Source: Rhodobiaceae bacterium UBA4490 (GTDB lineage Bacteria; Pseudomonadota; Alphaproteobacteria; Parvibaculales; Parvibaculaceae). From it: a stretch of 64,000 bases of DNA. The stretch covers positions 310,001-374,000 of the forward strand of contig DGNO01000003.1 of NCBI GenBank assembly GCA_002389665.1. Reading direction: 5' to 3'. Of this stretch, positions 1 through 8,758 are shown one piece after another. The translations under genes and the position numbers were made by a program. The notes under the pieces are model-generated. The model was not told the origin of the DNA and ran no database searches. It saw only the letters and a program-made list of their open reading frames with translations. The first letter of the stretch is position 1; every line of letters begins with the position of its first letter.

Positions 1-666
1 GAGCGCAAGATCTGGGATGACGTGCAGATCCGCGGACTTATAAGGTTTTTAACGAGCATCATTTTGATCCTCACGGTCTGGCGCGTCGCCTCGGCCGATG
101 CCGAGCCTTTCACGGCGCTGACAGAGGCCGCCTTCAACGTCACTTCCGTCGTTACCACCACGGGCTTTGCCAGCACCGATTATTCGCTCTGGGGACCGGC
201 GGCACTGGGCGGGTTTCTATTTTTGACTTTTGTCGGCGGCTGCGCGGGCTCAACCTCCGGCGGCATCAAGATCTACCGCTTTCAGGTTCTCTGGATCGTC
301 TTGCGCGCCAAATTGCGGCAGCTCATGAGCCCGCACCGGATCGTTTCCATGCGCTATGGCTCGCGCAGCATCCCGAGCGACGTGCCGGAAGCCGTGCTTG
401 CTTTCCTCACTGCGTTTTTAGGAACGGTCGCGGTCTTTACCTTCGCCCTCTCCCTGATGGGGCTCGACCTCATCACCGCGCTCACCGCCAGCGCCACCGC
501 CATCACCAATGTCGGCCCCGGGCTCGGCGAGACCATTGGCCCGGCCGGCAATTTCGCCCCGCTGCCCGATGGCGCCAAATGGCTCCTCTCGCTCGCCATG
601 CTTTTCGGCCGGCTGGAGATTTTCACGCTTCTCCTGCTGCTCGATCCCGAATTCTGGCGCCCCTAA
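1..666 (+). CDS. trkH: TrkH-family potassium uptake protein, C-terminal part (cut by window edge)
   Basis: This is the membrane-embedded channel subunit of a Trk/Ktr-type K+ uptake system, which normally works with a cytosolic TrkA regulator not present in this window. The frame is open to the first base, so the N-terminal half lies outside. About 221 residues remain. They include the pore-loop motif SVVTTTGFASTDY, the glycine-rich gate loop GGCAGSTSGGIK and a last filter motif TNVGPGLG, and end with hydrophobic helices and the tail LLLDPEFWRP. Those motifs and their order are characteristic of the TrkH family, so the assignment is firm. The start cannot be judged. Confidence 0.93.
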   Translation, partial: ERKIWDDVQIRGLIRFLTSIILILTVWRVASADAEPFTALTEAAFNVTSVVTTTGFASTDYSLWGPAALGGFLFLTFVGGCAGSTSGGIKIYRFQVLWIVLRAKLRQLMSPHRIVSMRYGSRSIPSDVPEAVLAFLTAFLGTVAVFTFALSLMGLDLITALTASATAITNVGPGLGETIGPAGNFAPLPDGAKWLLSLAMLFGRLEIFTLLLLLDPEFWRP

Positions 667-737
667 CCACGGCGCCCAAGAGGCAGCCAAACACCCGCCG
701 CTAAGGCGGTATCATTTATCAGGATTTCGGAGGGAAG

Positions 738-814
738 TGGCGCGCCGGGGAAGATTCGAACTCCCGACCCCCAGATTCGTAGTCTGGTGCTCTATCCAGC
801 TGAGCTACCGGCGC
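738..814 (-). tRNA. tRNA-Arg (anticodon ACG)
   Basis: On the minus strand a complete cloverleaf can be folded. The acceptor stem GCGCCGG pairs with CCGGCGC. The D arm contains GCTCAGCTGGATAGAGC. The anticodon stem CCAGA/TCTGG holds the loop CTACGAA, so the anticodon is ACG. The T loop is TTCGAAT. The CCA end is encoded (738-740), giving 77 nt. A-34 would be edited to inosine to read CGU, CGC and CGA. Confidence 0.96.
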
Positions 815-992
815 AAGGTGAGGCGGCGGGCGGCTTGACAAGCGGCCCCGCCTCAAGAGGTGCGTACTCTTAATGCCTAGAAAAGCGGATGGCAAGAGGC
901 CTGCGGGCTTTATCCCAGCCTTTTTTCACATGCTTTGTCATAGGCTTTTTTCAGCGGAGGCTTCTCCAGGGCTCGCCCCTCTTAGTTCCCCC

Positions 993-1523
993 TCAACTCT
1001 CTTCTGGCAGCACTGCCATACATTCCACTTCCAGTTTACCGCCCAGCGCCAGGCCCGAGGCCCCGAAGGCGGAACGGGCAGGAAAAGGGCCGTCACCGAA
1101 ATAGGTCACATAGACTTTGTTGAAATCGGCCCATTCGCCCATATCGGCCAGCATCACCGTGCATTTGGCGATATTGGAAAAATCCGCGCCGTAATGGGCA
1201 AGCACTTCGCCGATATTTTCCATCGTCTGGCGCGCCTCGGCCTCCATGCCGCCGGGCACGAGCTCCATCGTGCCGGGCTTCACGCCGATCTGGCCGGAAA
1301 GATAAAGAATGTTGCCCGCGCGCACCGCTTCTGAAAAAGGCAGGCCCAGCGCTTTCGTCGCCTCGCGCGTATATGCCTCAAAAGGCGCATCGGCACCCGC
1401 CTTGCCCGCCTCATCGGCGAGCGCGCCCGGCACCGACAAGTCGCCCCATAAGCCGCCCCAAAACCCGCCAAGCCCCAGCATCGCTGCGGCCAAGATGTTC
1501 TTTTTCCGTCCCATTTTCTGCAT
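993..1523 (-). CDS. RidA/YjgF-family protein with an N-terminal signal peptide
   Basis: The last ~125 of 176 residues are a RidA (YjgF/YER057c/UK114) domain, visible in ILYLSGQIGV, the central MENIGEVLAHYG helix and the tail ARSAFGASGLALGGKLEVE. The typical family protein is a ~130-residue cytosolic trimer that hydrolyses reactive enamines and imines. Here an extra ~38-residue N-terminus (MQKMGRKKN, then a hydrophobic stretch ending GALADEA) looks like a cleavable export signal, so a periplasmic location is inferred. The active-site arginine of true RidA sits in a motif like NxPARxxF, and PARSAFGAS provides it here. The gene stands alone between a tRNA and a divergent lipoprotein gene. Its substrate is unknown. 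Confidence 0.88.
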   Translation of the reverse strand: MQKMGRKKNILAAAMLGLGGFWGGLWGDLSVPGALADEAGKAGADAPFEAYTREATKALGLPFSEAVRAGNILYLSGQIGVKPGTMELVPGGMEAEARQTMENIGEVLAHYGADFSNIAKCTVMLADMGEWADFNKVYVTYFGDGPFPARSAFGASGLALGGKLEVECMAVLPEES

Positions 1524-1943
1524 CTGCCTTCCTTTCGGCCTGTTTCCGGCTGGGCGGGCCGGTGCCCGCCTGCCACCTGTATGCGCCCTTATGCAGGCCT
1601 CGTTAAGATAGAGGAAAGAGCCCGCAACCTAGCTTCAATGACACTTTTTCTTTGTCTTATAAGAGCTTGTGGCGCAAAACCCCTTTAGGTAAAGTCACTT
1701 GGCATGCGCGGGGGCCACGATTCGAGGGTGAGATCGGGTGAGGGGCATTTATCCGGTTTTCCTTGGAAGCGTTTTCCCCGTAAAGGCTAAAACAGATGCG
1801 CCGAACCGATGCGCCACCGATGCGCCCATGCGCGCGTTCCGGGCCGGTTTAAAGGCAGCGCTCCTTGAAGGAGATGCCGCTTTGAAGACGGGCCGGGCCG
1901 CTTGTGGAGCAAGGCAGTCACTCAAGATGCGGGTTTAAAAAAT
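1524..1943. other. 420-bp intergenic region between divergent genes, no supported gene
   Basis: This spacer separates the RidA-like gene (minus) from the lipoprotein gene (plus) and should hold both promoters. I could not find a convincing -35/-10 pair on either strand. A short iterated motif, ATGCGCC, occurs at 1796, 1809 and 1820, with a variant at 1828. A small open frame at 1738-1938 has no ribosome site or recognisable product and was not called. Confidence 0.5.
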
Positions 1944-3104
1944 ATGTCGAGGCAGACCTCCCCCCACGGCCCCTCCTCTTACGGCCCTTCTTTCGGCCAC
2001 CGGGTCATGACAAGCCTGAAGGTTCTGGCAGCGAGTTCTTTCCTCGCGCTTGGCGGCTGTTCCTTTGCCGATGAAGTGCTCTGGCCGGCCGTTTCCGGCG
2101 ATGATGTAGAAACCAGCCAGCCGGCGGCCCAAAATCCGCCGCCGCTCGGCGATACCCAGATTTCGGGCCTGTCTGTCGGCACCGGCGCGACGAGCAATAC
2201 CGCCGTCGGCCAGAAAGTCAGCCAGATCCGCTCCGAGCTTGCCTCTCTGCAATCGCAGATCGAGGCCCATAGCGCCCGTCTCGAGCAGGTGCGCGCTGAA
2301 ACCCGCGCCCATGCCGAGGCCTATCACACGACCAAAGCCGGCATCGAAGCCAAGCTGCAGGTCGGCACCACGCCCGGCAACCCGCAGCTCGTGCAGGCCT
2401 GGAACCTTTCCCAGTCGCAGCTCGACCAGATCGCCCGTGACGTCAACAACATGACTTCACTGTCGAACGAGATTGCCGGCGATGCGGCGACCTCCAATTA
2501 TCTGCTCGACACGACGCAGGCGACATTCGGCCTTTCCGGCGCCGTCGATCAGGACCACCGCCAGCTGGAACGGCTGCAGGTGGACACGAACCAGACCGTC
2601 GTGCTGATCAACAAATTGCTGAGCGAGCTTCGCCAGGATATCGCCCGCCAGACGACCTATCTGGCAAATGAGCGCTCGAACCTGACGACACTGTCCAACG
2701 CCATCAAGCGCGGCCAGCTCTTCGGCCGCCCGCTCACCTCCGGCGTCAGCAATGTCACAGCCGAGCCGGTTTCCGCCGGGCGCGGCAACGCCATTCCGTC
2801 CGGCACACCGCCGCTTGTGGTGATCCGTTTCGACCGTCCGGATGTTGAATATGAGCGCGCCCTATACACCGCCCTTTCCCAGGCACTGGAGCGGCGCCCG
2901 GCTTCCGAGTTCACGGTGCTTGCCGTGGCTGCCGGCGGCGGCTCGGCGGGCAATGCCCAGCTTGCCCAGTCGCAAAGCCGCAAGAACGCCGAGAAAGTCT
3001 TCCAGTCCATGAGCGATATGGGCCTGCCCGCCGATCGGGTGCAGATTTCCTCGACCACCAGCGCCGATGTCAGCACCAACGAAGTGCGCATCTTCGTGCG
3101 CTAA
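1944..3104 (+). CDS. Probable outer-membrane lipoprotein with coiled coil and OmpA-like C-terminal domain
   Basis: The protein has a lipobox (LALGGC), a long helical middle rich in Q, E and A that looks like a coiled coil (QIRSELASLQSQIEAHSARL onward), and a C-terminal ~100 residues resembling an OmpA-like peptidoglycan-binding fold. That fold is suggested by a beta strand PLVVIRFD, then AQSQSRKNAEKVFQSM, LPADRVQIS and EVRIFVR. It is therefore probably anchored in the outer membrane and touches the cell wall. Two starts are possible: 1944 (386 aa, long n-region) or 2007 (365 aa), where the lipobox follows 17 residues after the Met. Neither has a strong ribosome site. The exact family is not recognised. 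A terminator follows directly. Confidence 0.72.
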   Translation: MSRQTSPHGPSSYGPSFGHRVMTSLKVLAASSFLALGGCSFADEVLWPAVSGDDVETSQPAAQNPPPLGDTQISGLSVGTGATSNTAVGQKVSQIRSELASLQSQIEAHSARLEQVRAETRAHAEAYHTTKAGIEAKLQVGTTPGNPQLVQAWNLSQSQLDQIARDVNNMTSLSNEIAGDAATSNYLLDTTQATFGLSGAVDQDHRQLERLQVDTNQTVVLINKLLSELRQDIARQTTYLANERSNLTTLSNAIKRGQLFGRPLTSGVSNVTAEPVSAGRGNAIPSGTPPLVVIRFDRPDVEYERALYTALSQALERRPASEFTVLAVAAGGGSAGNAQLAQSQSRKNAEKVFQSMSDMGLPADRVQISSTTSADVSTNEVRIFVR

Positions 3105-3125
3105 GGCGAAAGACATGAGTTGAAG

Positions 3126-3155
3126 AAAGGCCGGTGCCCCGCACCGGCCTTTTTA
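3126..3155. terminator. Rho-independent terminator, shared by convergent genes
   Basis: A perfect 12-bp stem (3126-3137 with 3141-3152, AAAGGCCGGTGC/GCACCGGCCTTT) encloses a CCC loop and is followed by a T-run. It lies 21 bp after the lipoprotein stop and just before the stop of the convergent peptidase gene. The A-run on the other side lets it serve both strands. Confidence 0.88.
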
Positions 3156-3162
3156 TTGCCGT

Positions 3163-4218
3163 TTATTTATTTGCCTCATAAACCCCGCGGGCAATGGCGC
3201 GGGCCACGCAGTCGGCGGCAATCGAGCCGAGCGCGGCAAGGGCGAGCGGGCGCATCTCCTCCGGCAATTCATGCTCGCCCGTCGCCAGCACGAAAAGCGT
3301 GTCGCCGTCGACGGGTGTATGAATGGGGCGCAGCGCGCGCGCCATGCCGTCCTGGCCCATCAAGGCAACCCGTTTGCACTCGGCCTGGGTCAGGCGCGCA
3401 TTCGTGGCGATCACACCAATGGTCGTGTTGGTTCCGGGCGCAGGCGGCACAGCGCCCGCCGCCTTTGTCGCCTCGAAAGGGTGCAGCGCCGAAAGGGACG
3501 CCATGTCACGCGGCCAGCCCCGCCCGCCGAACTCATCTTCCAATTCATAAGGTGCCGCCCAGAACTGCTCCGTGCCGGGGATGAAAGCGGAACCGAACGC
3601 GTTGACCGCGATCAGCGCGCCGACCTGCAGCCCATCGGGGGTTACTGCGGATACGGAGCCGATGCCGCCATGCACAGAACCGGCAAGCGCGCCGAGCCCG
3701 GCGCCTGCCGCGCCCAGCGCAAATTCCTGGCCCGCACCCTTGGCCGCACTCTCTTCCGCGTTTTGGCAAGCCTCCCGCCCCAGCGCATGATAAGGCGGCG
3801 CCTCGCCCCACTCCTTATCGCCGCCATTCGTCAGATCGAACAAGATCGCGGCAGGTACGACCGGTGAGACTTTCGGCGAGGCGCCCATCTGAAAACCGCG
3901 CCCGCGCGCGCCCAGCCAGTTCGCCGCGCCGCCCGCCGCATCGAGCCCGTAAGAAGAGCCGCCGGAAAGGACGACCCCGTCCACTTCCTCCACCAGCCGG
4001 TCGGGATCGAGCGCATCGGTCTCCCGCGTGCCGGGCCCGCCGCCCATCACGCTGACGCCGGCCCTCACGCGCCCTTCCGGCAGGATCACGGTAACGCCGG
4101 TGCGCGCGCGTTCATCTTCCGCCTGGCCGACCGCCAGGCCTGCAATATCGGTGATCAGATTGCGCGGGCCCGGTTTGACGAAACCCGGGCCGCTTTCCGC
4201 CTCATTCTTATCCGGCAT
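3163..4218 (-). CDS. P1-family (S58, DmpA/NylC-like) self-processing peptidase or amidohydrolase
   Basis: The 351-residue length and the motifs MGGGPGTRETDAL, SGGSSYGLDAAGG and NTTIGVIATNA place it in the P1 family. That family includes the DmpA aminopeptidase and the nylon-oligomer hydrolase NylC. These enzymes cut themselves and use the new N-terminal residue as nucleophile. Here the likely cut is between N264 and T265, matching the Asn-Thr site of NylC rather than the Gly-Ser site of DmpA. There is no signal peptide, so it is presumably cytosolic. The start at 4218 is chosen because a strong AAGGAG lies 7 nt upstream, although the frame remains open further 5'. It is divergent from gamma-glutamyltransferase, another autoprocessing threonine hydrolase. 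The substrate is unknown. Confidence 0.86.
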   Translation of the reverse strand: MPDKNEAESGPGFVKPGPRNLITDIAGLAVGQAEDERARTGVTVILPEGRVRAGVSVMGGGPGTRETDALDPDRLVEEVDGVVLSGGSSYGLDAAGGAANWLGARGRGFQMGASPKVSPVVPAAILFDLTNGGDKEWGEAPPYHALGREACQNAEESAAKGAGQEFALGAAGAGLGALAGSVHGGIGSVSAVTPDGLQVGALIAVNAFGSAFIPGTEQFWAAPYELEDEFGGRGWPRDMASLSALHPFEATKAAGAVPPAPGTNTTIGVIATNARLTQAECKRVALMGQDGMARALRPIHTPVDGDTLFVLATGEHELPEEMRPLALAALGSIAADCVARAIARGVYEANK

Positions 4219-4424
4219 ATCCGGCTCCTTCAGATGACAAGGCACGCTAAAGAGCGCCTTCTTAGAGGTCAATTACAAGAAGAGACGCCGTATTGCCGAA
4301 CTTTCGGCCAGGTTTGCAGAATTGTTCGGACAGATAGGCTGGCGGTTTCGACGGCACTTCTTATATGGCGTATAGTTTTGCGCACGGCGCAGGCACTTCC
4401 CAAAAGGGCAAGCAGGGACACGTT

Positions 4425-6143
4425 ATGCAGCAACAAAAACTCATTCCCGCCGCGGCCATTCTTGCCGCCCTCATTCTGGCCGTCGCCGGCTGGTTTTTGC
4501 TGCGGGCGGAAGAACAGCCCTTCATGGCCAGCACCGCCAATCCTTACGCGACCGAGGCCGCGCTCGAAATTCTGGAAGAAGGCGGCAGCGCCATCGATGC
4601 CGCCATCGCCGTCGAAGCCGTGCTCACCCTTGTCGAGCCGCAATCCTCCGGGCTCGGCGGCGGGGCTTATCTTCTTCACTGGGACGCGAGAGCCGAAAGG
4701 CTCGAGACCTATGACGGGCGCGAAACCGCGCCGGCCGGCATCACGCCGGATGTCTTTGTCGATGCGGGCGGCAATCCGCGCCCCTTCATCGAGGCGGTGG
4801 TGAGCGGGGAATCGGTCGGCGTGCCGGGCGTCGTTGCCATGCTGCATATGGCCCATAAGGATCACGGGCGCCTTCCCTGGGCGCGGCTTTTCGAACCGGC
4901 GCTCAAACTTGCCGAAGAAGGCTTCATCGTCTCTCCGCGCCTTGCCGCGCTGATCGACTGGTCGCCTGCCCTGCCGAACATTCCCGCCGCGCGGGATTAT
5001 TTCTTCACGCAAAATGCGGAAGGCGAGCTTGTGCCGCATCCCGCCGGCACGCTGCTTAAAAATCCCGCCTATGCGGAAACCTTGCGCCAGGTGCAGCAGG
5101 ATCCGGCGGTCTTTTATACCGGCGACATTGCCCAGGAGATCGTGCTTGCCGTGCGCGGTGCGCCCACCCGTGCGGGCACGCTATCGATGAGCGATCTGCG
5201 CGCCTATAAACCCATCAAGCGCGATCCGGTCTGCCTTGCCTACCGCATTTATAAAGTTTGCGGCATGGGGCCCAGCACCTCCGGCGGGCTCACCAGTCTT
5301 CAGATTCTCGGCATTCTTGAAAATTTCGATGTCGCCGCGCTTGAGCCCGGCAGCGTGGAAGCAGTGCATCTCATCTCCGAAGCCTCGCGCCTCGCTTACG
5401 CGGACCGCGACACCTATATCGGCGATCCAGCCTTCGTCGATGTGCCGATCACCGGCATGCTCGATAAAAATTATCTCGCCGAGCGGGCGAAACGCATCGA
5501 CATGTCCGCCTCCATGGGCAAGGCGGAAGCAGGCACACCGCCGCGGGCGAGCGCTGCCCTTGCGCCCAACCAGTCCGTCTCCCGCCCTTCCACCACCCAT
5601 TTCAGCCTGACGGACCGCTGGGGCAATGTCGTTTCCATGACCGCTTCCATTGAAGGGCCCTTCGGCAGCCATCTGATGGCGGGCGGCTTTTTCCTCAACA
5701 ACGAGCTCACCGACTTTTCCTTCCTGCCGGAAATCGACGGCGTGCCCGTCGCCAACGCCGTAGCGCCCGGCAAGCGCCCGCGCTCATCCATGTCGCCTTC
5801 CATGGTTTTCGACCGGGAGGGCGCGTTCTATGCCGCCATCGGCTCGCCCGGCGGCAGCCGCATCATTACCTATGTCACGCAGTCGCTGATCGCGCTGCTC
5901 GACTGGGAGATGGACATGCAGGCGGCCATCGCGCTGCCCCGCCATGCGAACCGCAACGGGGCGACGGAACTTGAAGAGGGAACACCGCTTGAGGCGATCG
6001 AGACGGACTTGCAGACTCGGGGACACCGGGTGCTGGTGCGCGAGCTGACAAGCGGGCTGCACGGCATCCGCAGAACGCCGCAGGGCCTTGAAGGCGGCGC
6101 CGATCCCCGGCGCGAGGGCATTGTGCTTGAAGGGCGCCCTTAA
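4425..6143 (+). CDS. ggt: Gamma-glutamyltransferase
   Basis: This 572-residue enzyme hydrolyses or transfers the gamma-glutamyl group of glutathione and related compounds. It begins with a hydrophobic segment (IPAAAILAALILAVAGWFLL) that acts as signal or anchor, so it works in the periplasm. The large-subunit start PYATEAALEILEEGGSAIDA and SSGLGGGAYLLHW are typical. The precursor cuts itself before T390 in the motif PSTTHFSLTD, making T390 the catalytic N-terminal threonine of the small subunit. The binding motifs GGFFLNNELTDFS and SPGGSRIITYV follow. The start at 4425 follows AGCAGGGACA, and upstream in-frame codons lack a ribosome site. Its last 4 bp overlap the convergent glucokinase gene. 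Confidence 0.95.
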   Translation: MQQQKLIPAAAILAALILAVAGWFLLRAEEQPFMASTANPYATEAALEILEEGGSAIDAAIAVEAVLTLVEPQSSGLGGGAYLLHWDARAERLETYDGRETAPAGITPDVFVDAGGNPRPFIEAVVSGESVGVPGVVAMLHMAHKDHGRLPWARLFEPALKLAEEGFIVSPRLAALIDWSPALPNIPAARDYFFTQNAEGELVPHPAGTLLKNPAYAETLRQVQQDPAVFYTGDIAQEIVLAVRGAPTRAGTLSMSDLRAYKPIKRDPVCLAYRIYKVCGMGPSTSGGLTSLQILGILENFDVAALEPGSVEAVHLISEASRLAYADRDTYIGDPAFVDVPITGMLDKNYLAERAKRIDMSASMGKAEAGTPPRASAALAPNQSVSRPSTTHFSLTDRWGNVVSMTASIEGPFGSHLMAGGFFLNNELTDFSFLPEIDGVPVANAVAPGKRPRSSMSPSMVFDREGAFYAAIGSPGGSRIITYVTQSLIALLDWEMDMQAAIALPRHANRNGATELEEGTPLEAIETDLQTRGHRVLVRELTSGLHGIRRTPQGLEGGADPRREGIVLEGRP

Positions 6144-7159
6144 TCCGCGCGCGCGGCAAGCCCCATGCGGGCGGCGCGGGCGAGGCCGGAGAAGGCAGGG
6201 TTCCGCCCCTTGATGAGATAGACGGGCATGCGCGCCAGATGCGGCGTGAAGACACCCTTCGCCTCGAAGCGGGCGCGAAAGAGCGCCCGGTCGAAATGGC
6301 GGCCAAGCTTCGGCAAGACCCCGCCTGCCAGATAAAAGCCGCCCGCCGCCCAATAGGTGAGCGCGAGATCACCCGCCATGGCACCCAGCCAGCCTGAAAA
6401 ACAGGAAAGCGTGTGCACGGCCAGCGCATCACCCTCTTCCGCCGATGCCGCAATCTCAGCCGCGCTGGCAAGCGGGGCGACAGCACCTGCCAATGCCGCA
6501 AGTGCTTTATAGAGCCGCACAAGGCCGGGACCTGAGAGAATATGTTCGGCGGCGACATGGCCGCCCGGCCCCGTGCCCACACGGGAGAGATGGTCGAGCA
6601 CCGCGCGCTCTTCCTCGCTGACCGCGCAAAGGCTGGTTTGCCCGCCCTCGCCGGGCAGTGCCACCCAGTTTTCTCCCTGCGGCAGAAGCGCTGCCGTGCC
6701 AAGCCCGGTGCCCGGCCCCATGGCGGCCAGCGGGCGGCCTTTTTCCGGCACGCCCTCCCCGACCGGTTCCAGATCACCGGCCCGCAAATCCGGCAGGCCG
6801 AGCACGCAGGCCGTGAAATCATTGAGCAGCAGCACCGGCGCGCCGAAGCGCGTGCCCATCACCTCCGCTGAGAGCGACCAGGGCGTGTTCGTCATATGGA
6901 TGGAGGCGGCCCAGCCTTCCCCCTCGAGCGGTCCTGCCGCACAAAGGGCGATGGCAGCGAGCGGCCCCTGCCCCGGCGTGCTTTCCAGAAAGGCGCCCAG
7001 CAGTGCCTCGGCATCTTTGAAATTGGAAAGCTCGAAAAGCGCAGGCGCAGGCAACTCCCCCGCCTCTTCTCGGAAATTGGCAGGCACACGCATGAGCCGC
7101 GCATAGGTGCCGCCAATATCGCCGAGGATCAGATCGCCGCACATCGCCTTACCGCTCAC
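6140..7159 (-). CDS. glk: Glucokinase
   Basis: This is an ATP-dependent hexokinase of the proteobacterial Glk family (339 aa) that converts glucose to glucose-6-phosphate in the cytosol. Visible motifs are the phosphate-binding loop GDIGGTYARL, the sugar-binding LLNDFTACVLGLP with its catalytic Asp, the phosphate 2 motif MGPGTGLGTAALL, the LPGEGGQTSL segment and a C-terminal GFYLAGGVLPKL. A GTG start at 7159 is preferred because GGAG sits 5 nt upstream. The ATG at 7144 would be 20 nt away. It lies 10 bp after the histidine kinase gene and is probably co-transcribed with it. Why a glucokinase follows a sensor kinase is not evident. Confidence 0.93.
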   Translation of the reverse strand: MSGKAMCGDLILGDIGGTYARLMRVPANFREEAGELPAPALFELSNFKDAEALLGAFLESTPGQGPLAAIALCAAGPLEGEGWAASIHMTNTPWSLSAEVMGTRFGAPVLLLNDFTACVLGLPDLRAGDLEPVGEGVPEKGRPLAAMGPGTGLGTAALLPQGENWVALPGEGGQTSLCAVSEEERAVLDHLSRVGTGPGGHVAAEHILSGPGLVRLYKALAALAGAVAPLASAAEIAASAEEGDALAVHTLSCFSGWLGAMAGDLALTYWAAGGFYLAGGVLPKLGRHFDRALFRARFEAKGVFTPHLARMPVYLIKGRNPAFSGLARAARMGLAARAD

Positions 7160-7169
7160 GCGCTCTCCT

Positions 7170-8657
7170 TTATTGCGCGGCCAGCTTGGCGGCGGCCGTA
7201 TCTTGAGGGATGCAGACGCGGAACACCGTCTTGCCCGGCACGCTTTCGATCAAGGTCAGCTTGCCGCCATGGGCTTCGGCCAGTTCCGCCGAGATGGCAA
7301 GGCCAAGCCCCGTACCGCCAGCCCGCGCCGAGCCTGCGAAAGCCTGGAAGAGATGTTTGCGCGCCCGCTCCGGCAGACCGGGGCCGTTGTCCCAGACTTC
7401 GATTTCGACTTTGTCGTCTTCCTCCAGCCAGGCCCGCACCATGATTTCGCCGTCGCTACCCTGAAGTGCCTCGGCGGCATTGCGCACGAGATTAAGAAGG
7501 ATACGGAAAAGCTGATCGGGATCGGCATGAATGCGCAGATCCTGCGGAATATCACAAACAAAAGCGATGCGCGCTTCATCGTCGAGACCGGAAGCGCTCC
7601 TAAGCTCCTCCATGAGATTGGCGAGCAGAAAGAAGCGGCGTTCCGGCGGATCTTCCTCGGCCCGCCCGAATTTCAGCGTCTTCTCACACAGATCGATGGC
7701 GCGGTCGATGGAGCCGAAAAGTCGGGGTCCGAGTTTCTGCACGGTCGGATCGCTCACCCCGGCAATGCGGTCGGAGATAAGCTGAGCGTTGGAGAGAATG
7801 TTGCGCAGGTCGTGATTGATCTTGCTCACCGCGCCGCCGAGCGCGGCAAGGCGCGCCTGCTGGTTCAGCGTCGAGCGGATCTGGCGCTGCATCGCTTCAA
7901 GCTCGCTTTCGGCGACGCCGATCTCATCGCGCCGCCCGGATGCCGTGATGACGCGGCGAATGTCTTCCGGCTTTTCACGGAAGGCCACCATGTTTTCCGA
8001 AATCCGCCGGAGCGGGCGCACCAGAAAGCGGTTGAGCGCAAAGAAGAGAAGCCCCGCCGTGATGACGGAAATCACCAGTGAGAGCGTAAAGATATTAATT
8101 CCGTAGCCGATCATCGCTTGGCGAAGCGGCGTTTCGTCGATCACGAGATCGATCACGTCCCCGCCCATGAAACGCGGTTCGCCGATAACGCGGATCGTGC
8201 GCCCGTCTCCGGCAAAGAGCGTTTCAAGCGCATGCCAGATCAACAGCGGAGGGAAACGCTCGCGCGTGTCAAAGCCCTCGTCGATTTCCGGCAGGTTTTC
8301 CTTCGTCAGAATGAGACGGCGCGTCGCATCGCGGTGCAGAACGATCGCAAAGGCTTCGGCATTTTTTAAAAGCTCGAGCTGCAAGGCGCTCGAAACCATA
8401 TTGTCCGGCGTCGCCTCCAGCGCCAGCGTCGCGATCTGAGCATTGGCGAGGCGCTGTTCGAGCCAGTTCAACCGGAAATTGGCGATGGAGGGAAAGAAGA
8501 TCAGCACTTCCGCCGCCATCACGAAAATGACGGTCAAAAGCAGAAGCTGGGAAGAGAGGGAACGCGAATAACGCGCCGCAAAGCCGCCCGGACCGGCAAA
8601 GCCCTTGCTCCCGCCGGTCGTCTGTTCTGGCTTTTTTTCCGGGTCCTCTGTCCCCAT
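7170..8657 (-). CDS. Membrane-bound sensor histidine kinase (orphan)
   Basis: Two membrane segments (about residues 36-55 and 190-210) bracket a ~130-residue periplasmic sensing region. A HAMP linker follows (FLVRPLRRISENMVAF). The dimerisation box carries the phospho-acceptor histidine (SKINHDLRNILS). The ATPase domain has an N box (LLNLVRNAAEAL), G1 (DNGPGLPE) and G2 (GGTGLGLAIS). Length is 495 aa from the ATG at 8657. A TTG at 8729 is also open, but a promoter-like TATAAG lies between the two, so the shorter form is favoured. No response-regulator gene is nearby, so partner and signal are unknown. The gene lies in a minus-strand run between a flavoprotein and glucokinase. Confidence 0.9.
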   Translation of the reverse strand: MGTEDPEKKPEQTTGGSKGFAGPGGFAARYSRSLSSQLLLLTVIFVMAAEVLIFFPSIANFRLNWLEQRLANAQIATLALEATPDNMVSSALQLELLKNAEAFAIVLHRDATRRLILTKENLPEIDEGFDTRERFPPLLIWHALETLFAGDGRTIRVIGEPRFMGGDVIDLVIDETPLRQAMIGYGINIFTLSLVISVITAGLLFFALNRFLVRPLRRISENMVAFREKPEDIRRVITASGRRDEIGVAESELEAMQRQIRSTLNQQARLAALGGAVSKINHDLRNILSNAQLISDRIAGVSDPTVQKLGPRLFGSIDRAIDLCEKTLKFGRAEEDPPERRFFLLANLMEELRSASGLDDEARIAFVCDIPQDLRIHADPDQLFRILLNLVRNAAEALQGSDGEIMVRAWLEEDDKVEIEVWDNGPGLPERARKHLFQAFAGSARAGGTGLGLAISAELAEAHGGKLTLIESVPGKTVFRVCIPQDTAAAKLAAQ

Positions 8658-8699
8658 GCCGCGCCCACTTGCCTGCCGGTGCCAAATGCCCGGCCCCCT

Positions 8700-8729
8700 C
8701 TTATACAGCGATTGCGCGCCTTTTGCCAA
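8700..8729 (-). promoter_or_regulatory. Candidate sigma-70-type promoter for the histidine kinase gene
   Basis: Minus strand: TTGGCA (8729-8724), an 18-bp spacer, then TATAAG (8705-8700). It sits in the gap between the flavoprotein gene and the kinase ATG at 8657, which would give a leader of about 35 nt. The match is moderate and position-supported only. Confidence 0.4.
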
Positions 8730-8758
8730 AAGACTGACGCGCCTTCCGGCAGGACAAT

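Noticed and set aside
1796..1834. ATGCGCC iterated four times (last imperfect) at 13, 11 and 8 bp spacing
   Set aside because: Spacing is irregular and the units are short. In GC-rich DNA this is compatible with chance. It is not a CRISPR or true iteron array.
1738..1938. 66-codon plus-strand open frame before the lipoprotein gene
   Set aside because: No Shine-Dalgarno, no hydrophobic or conserved pattern, and Ala/Arg/Gly-rich composition as expected by chance.
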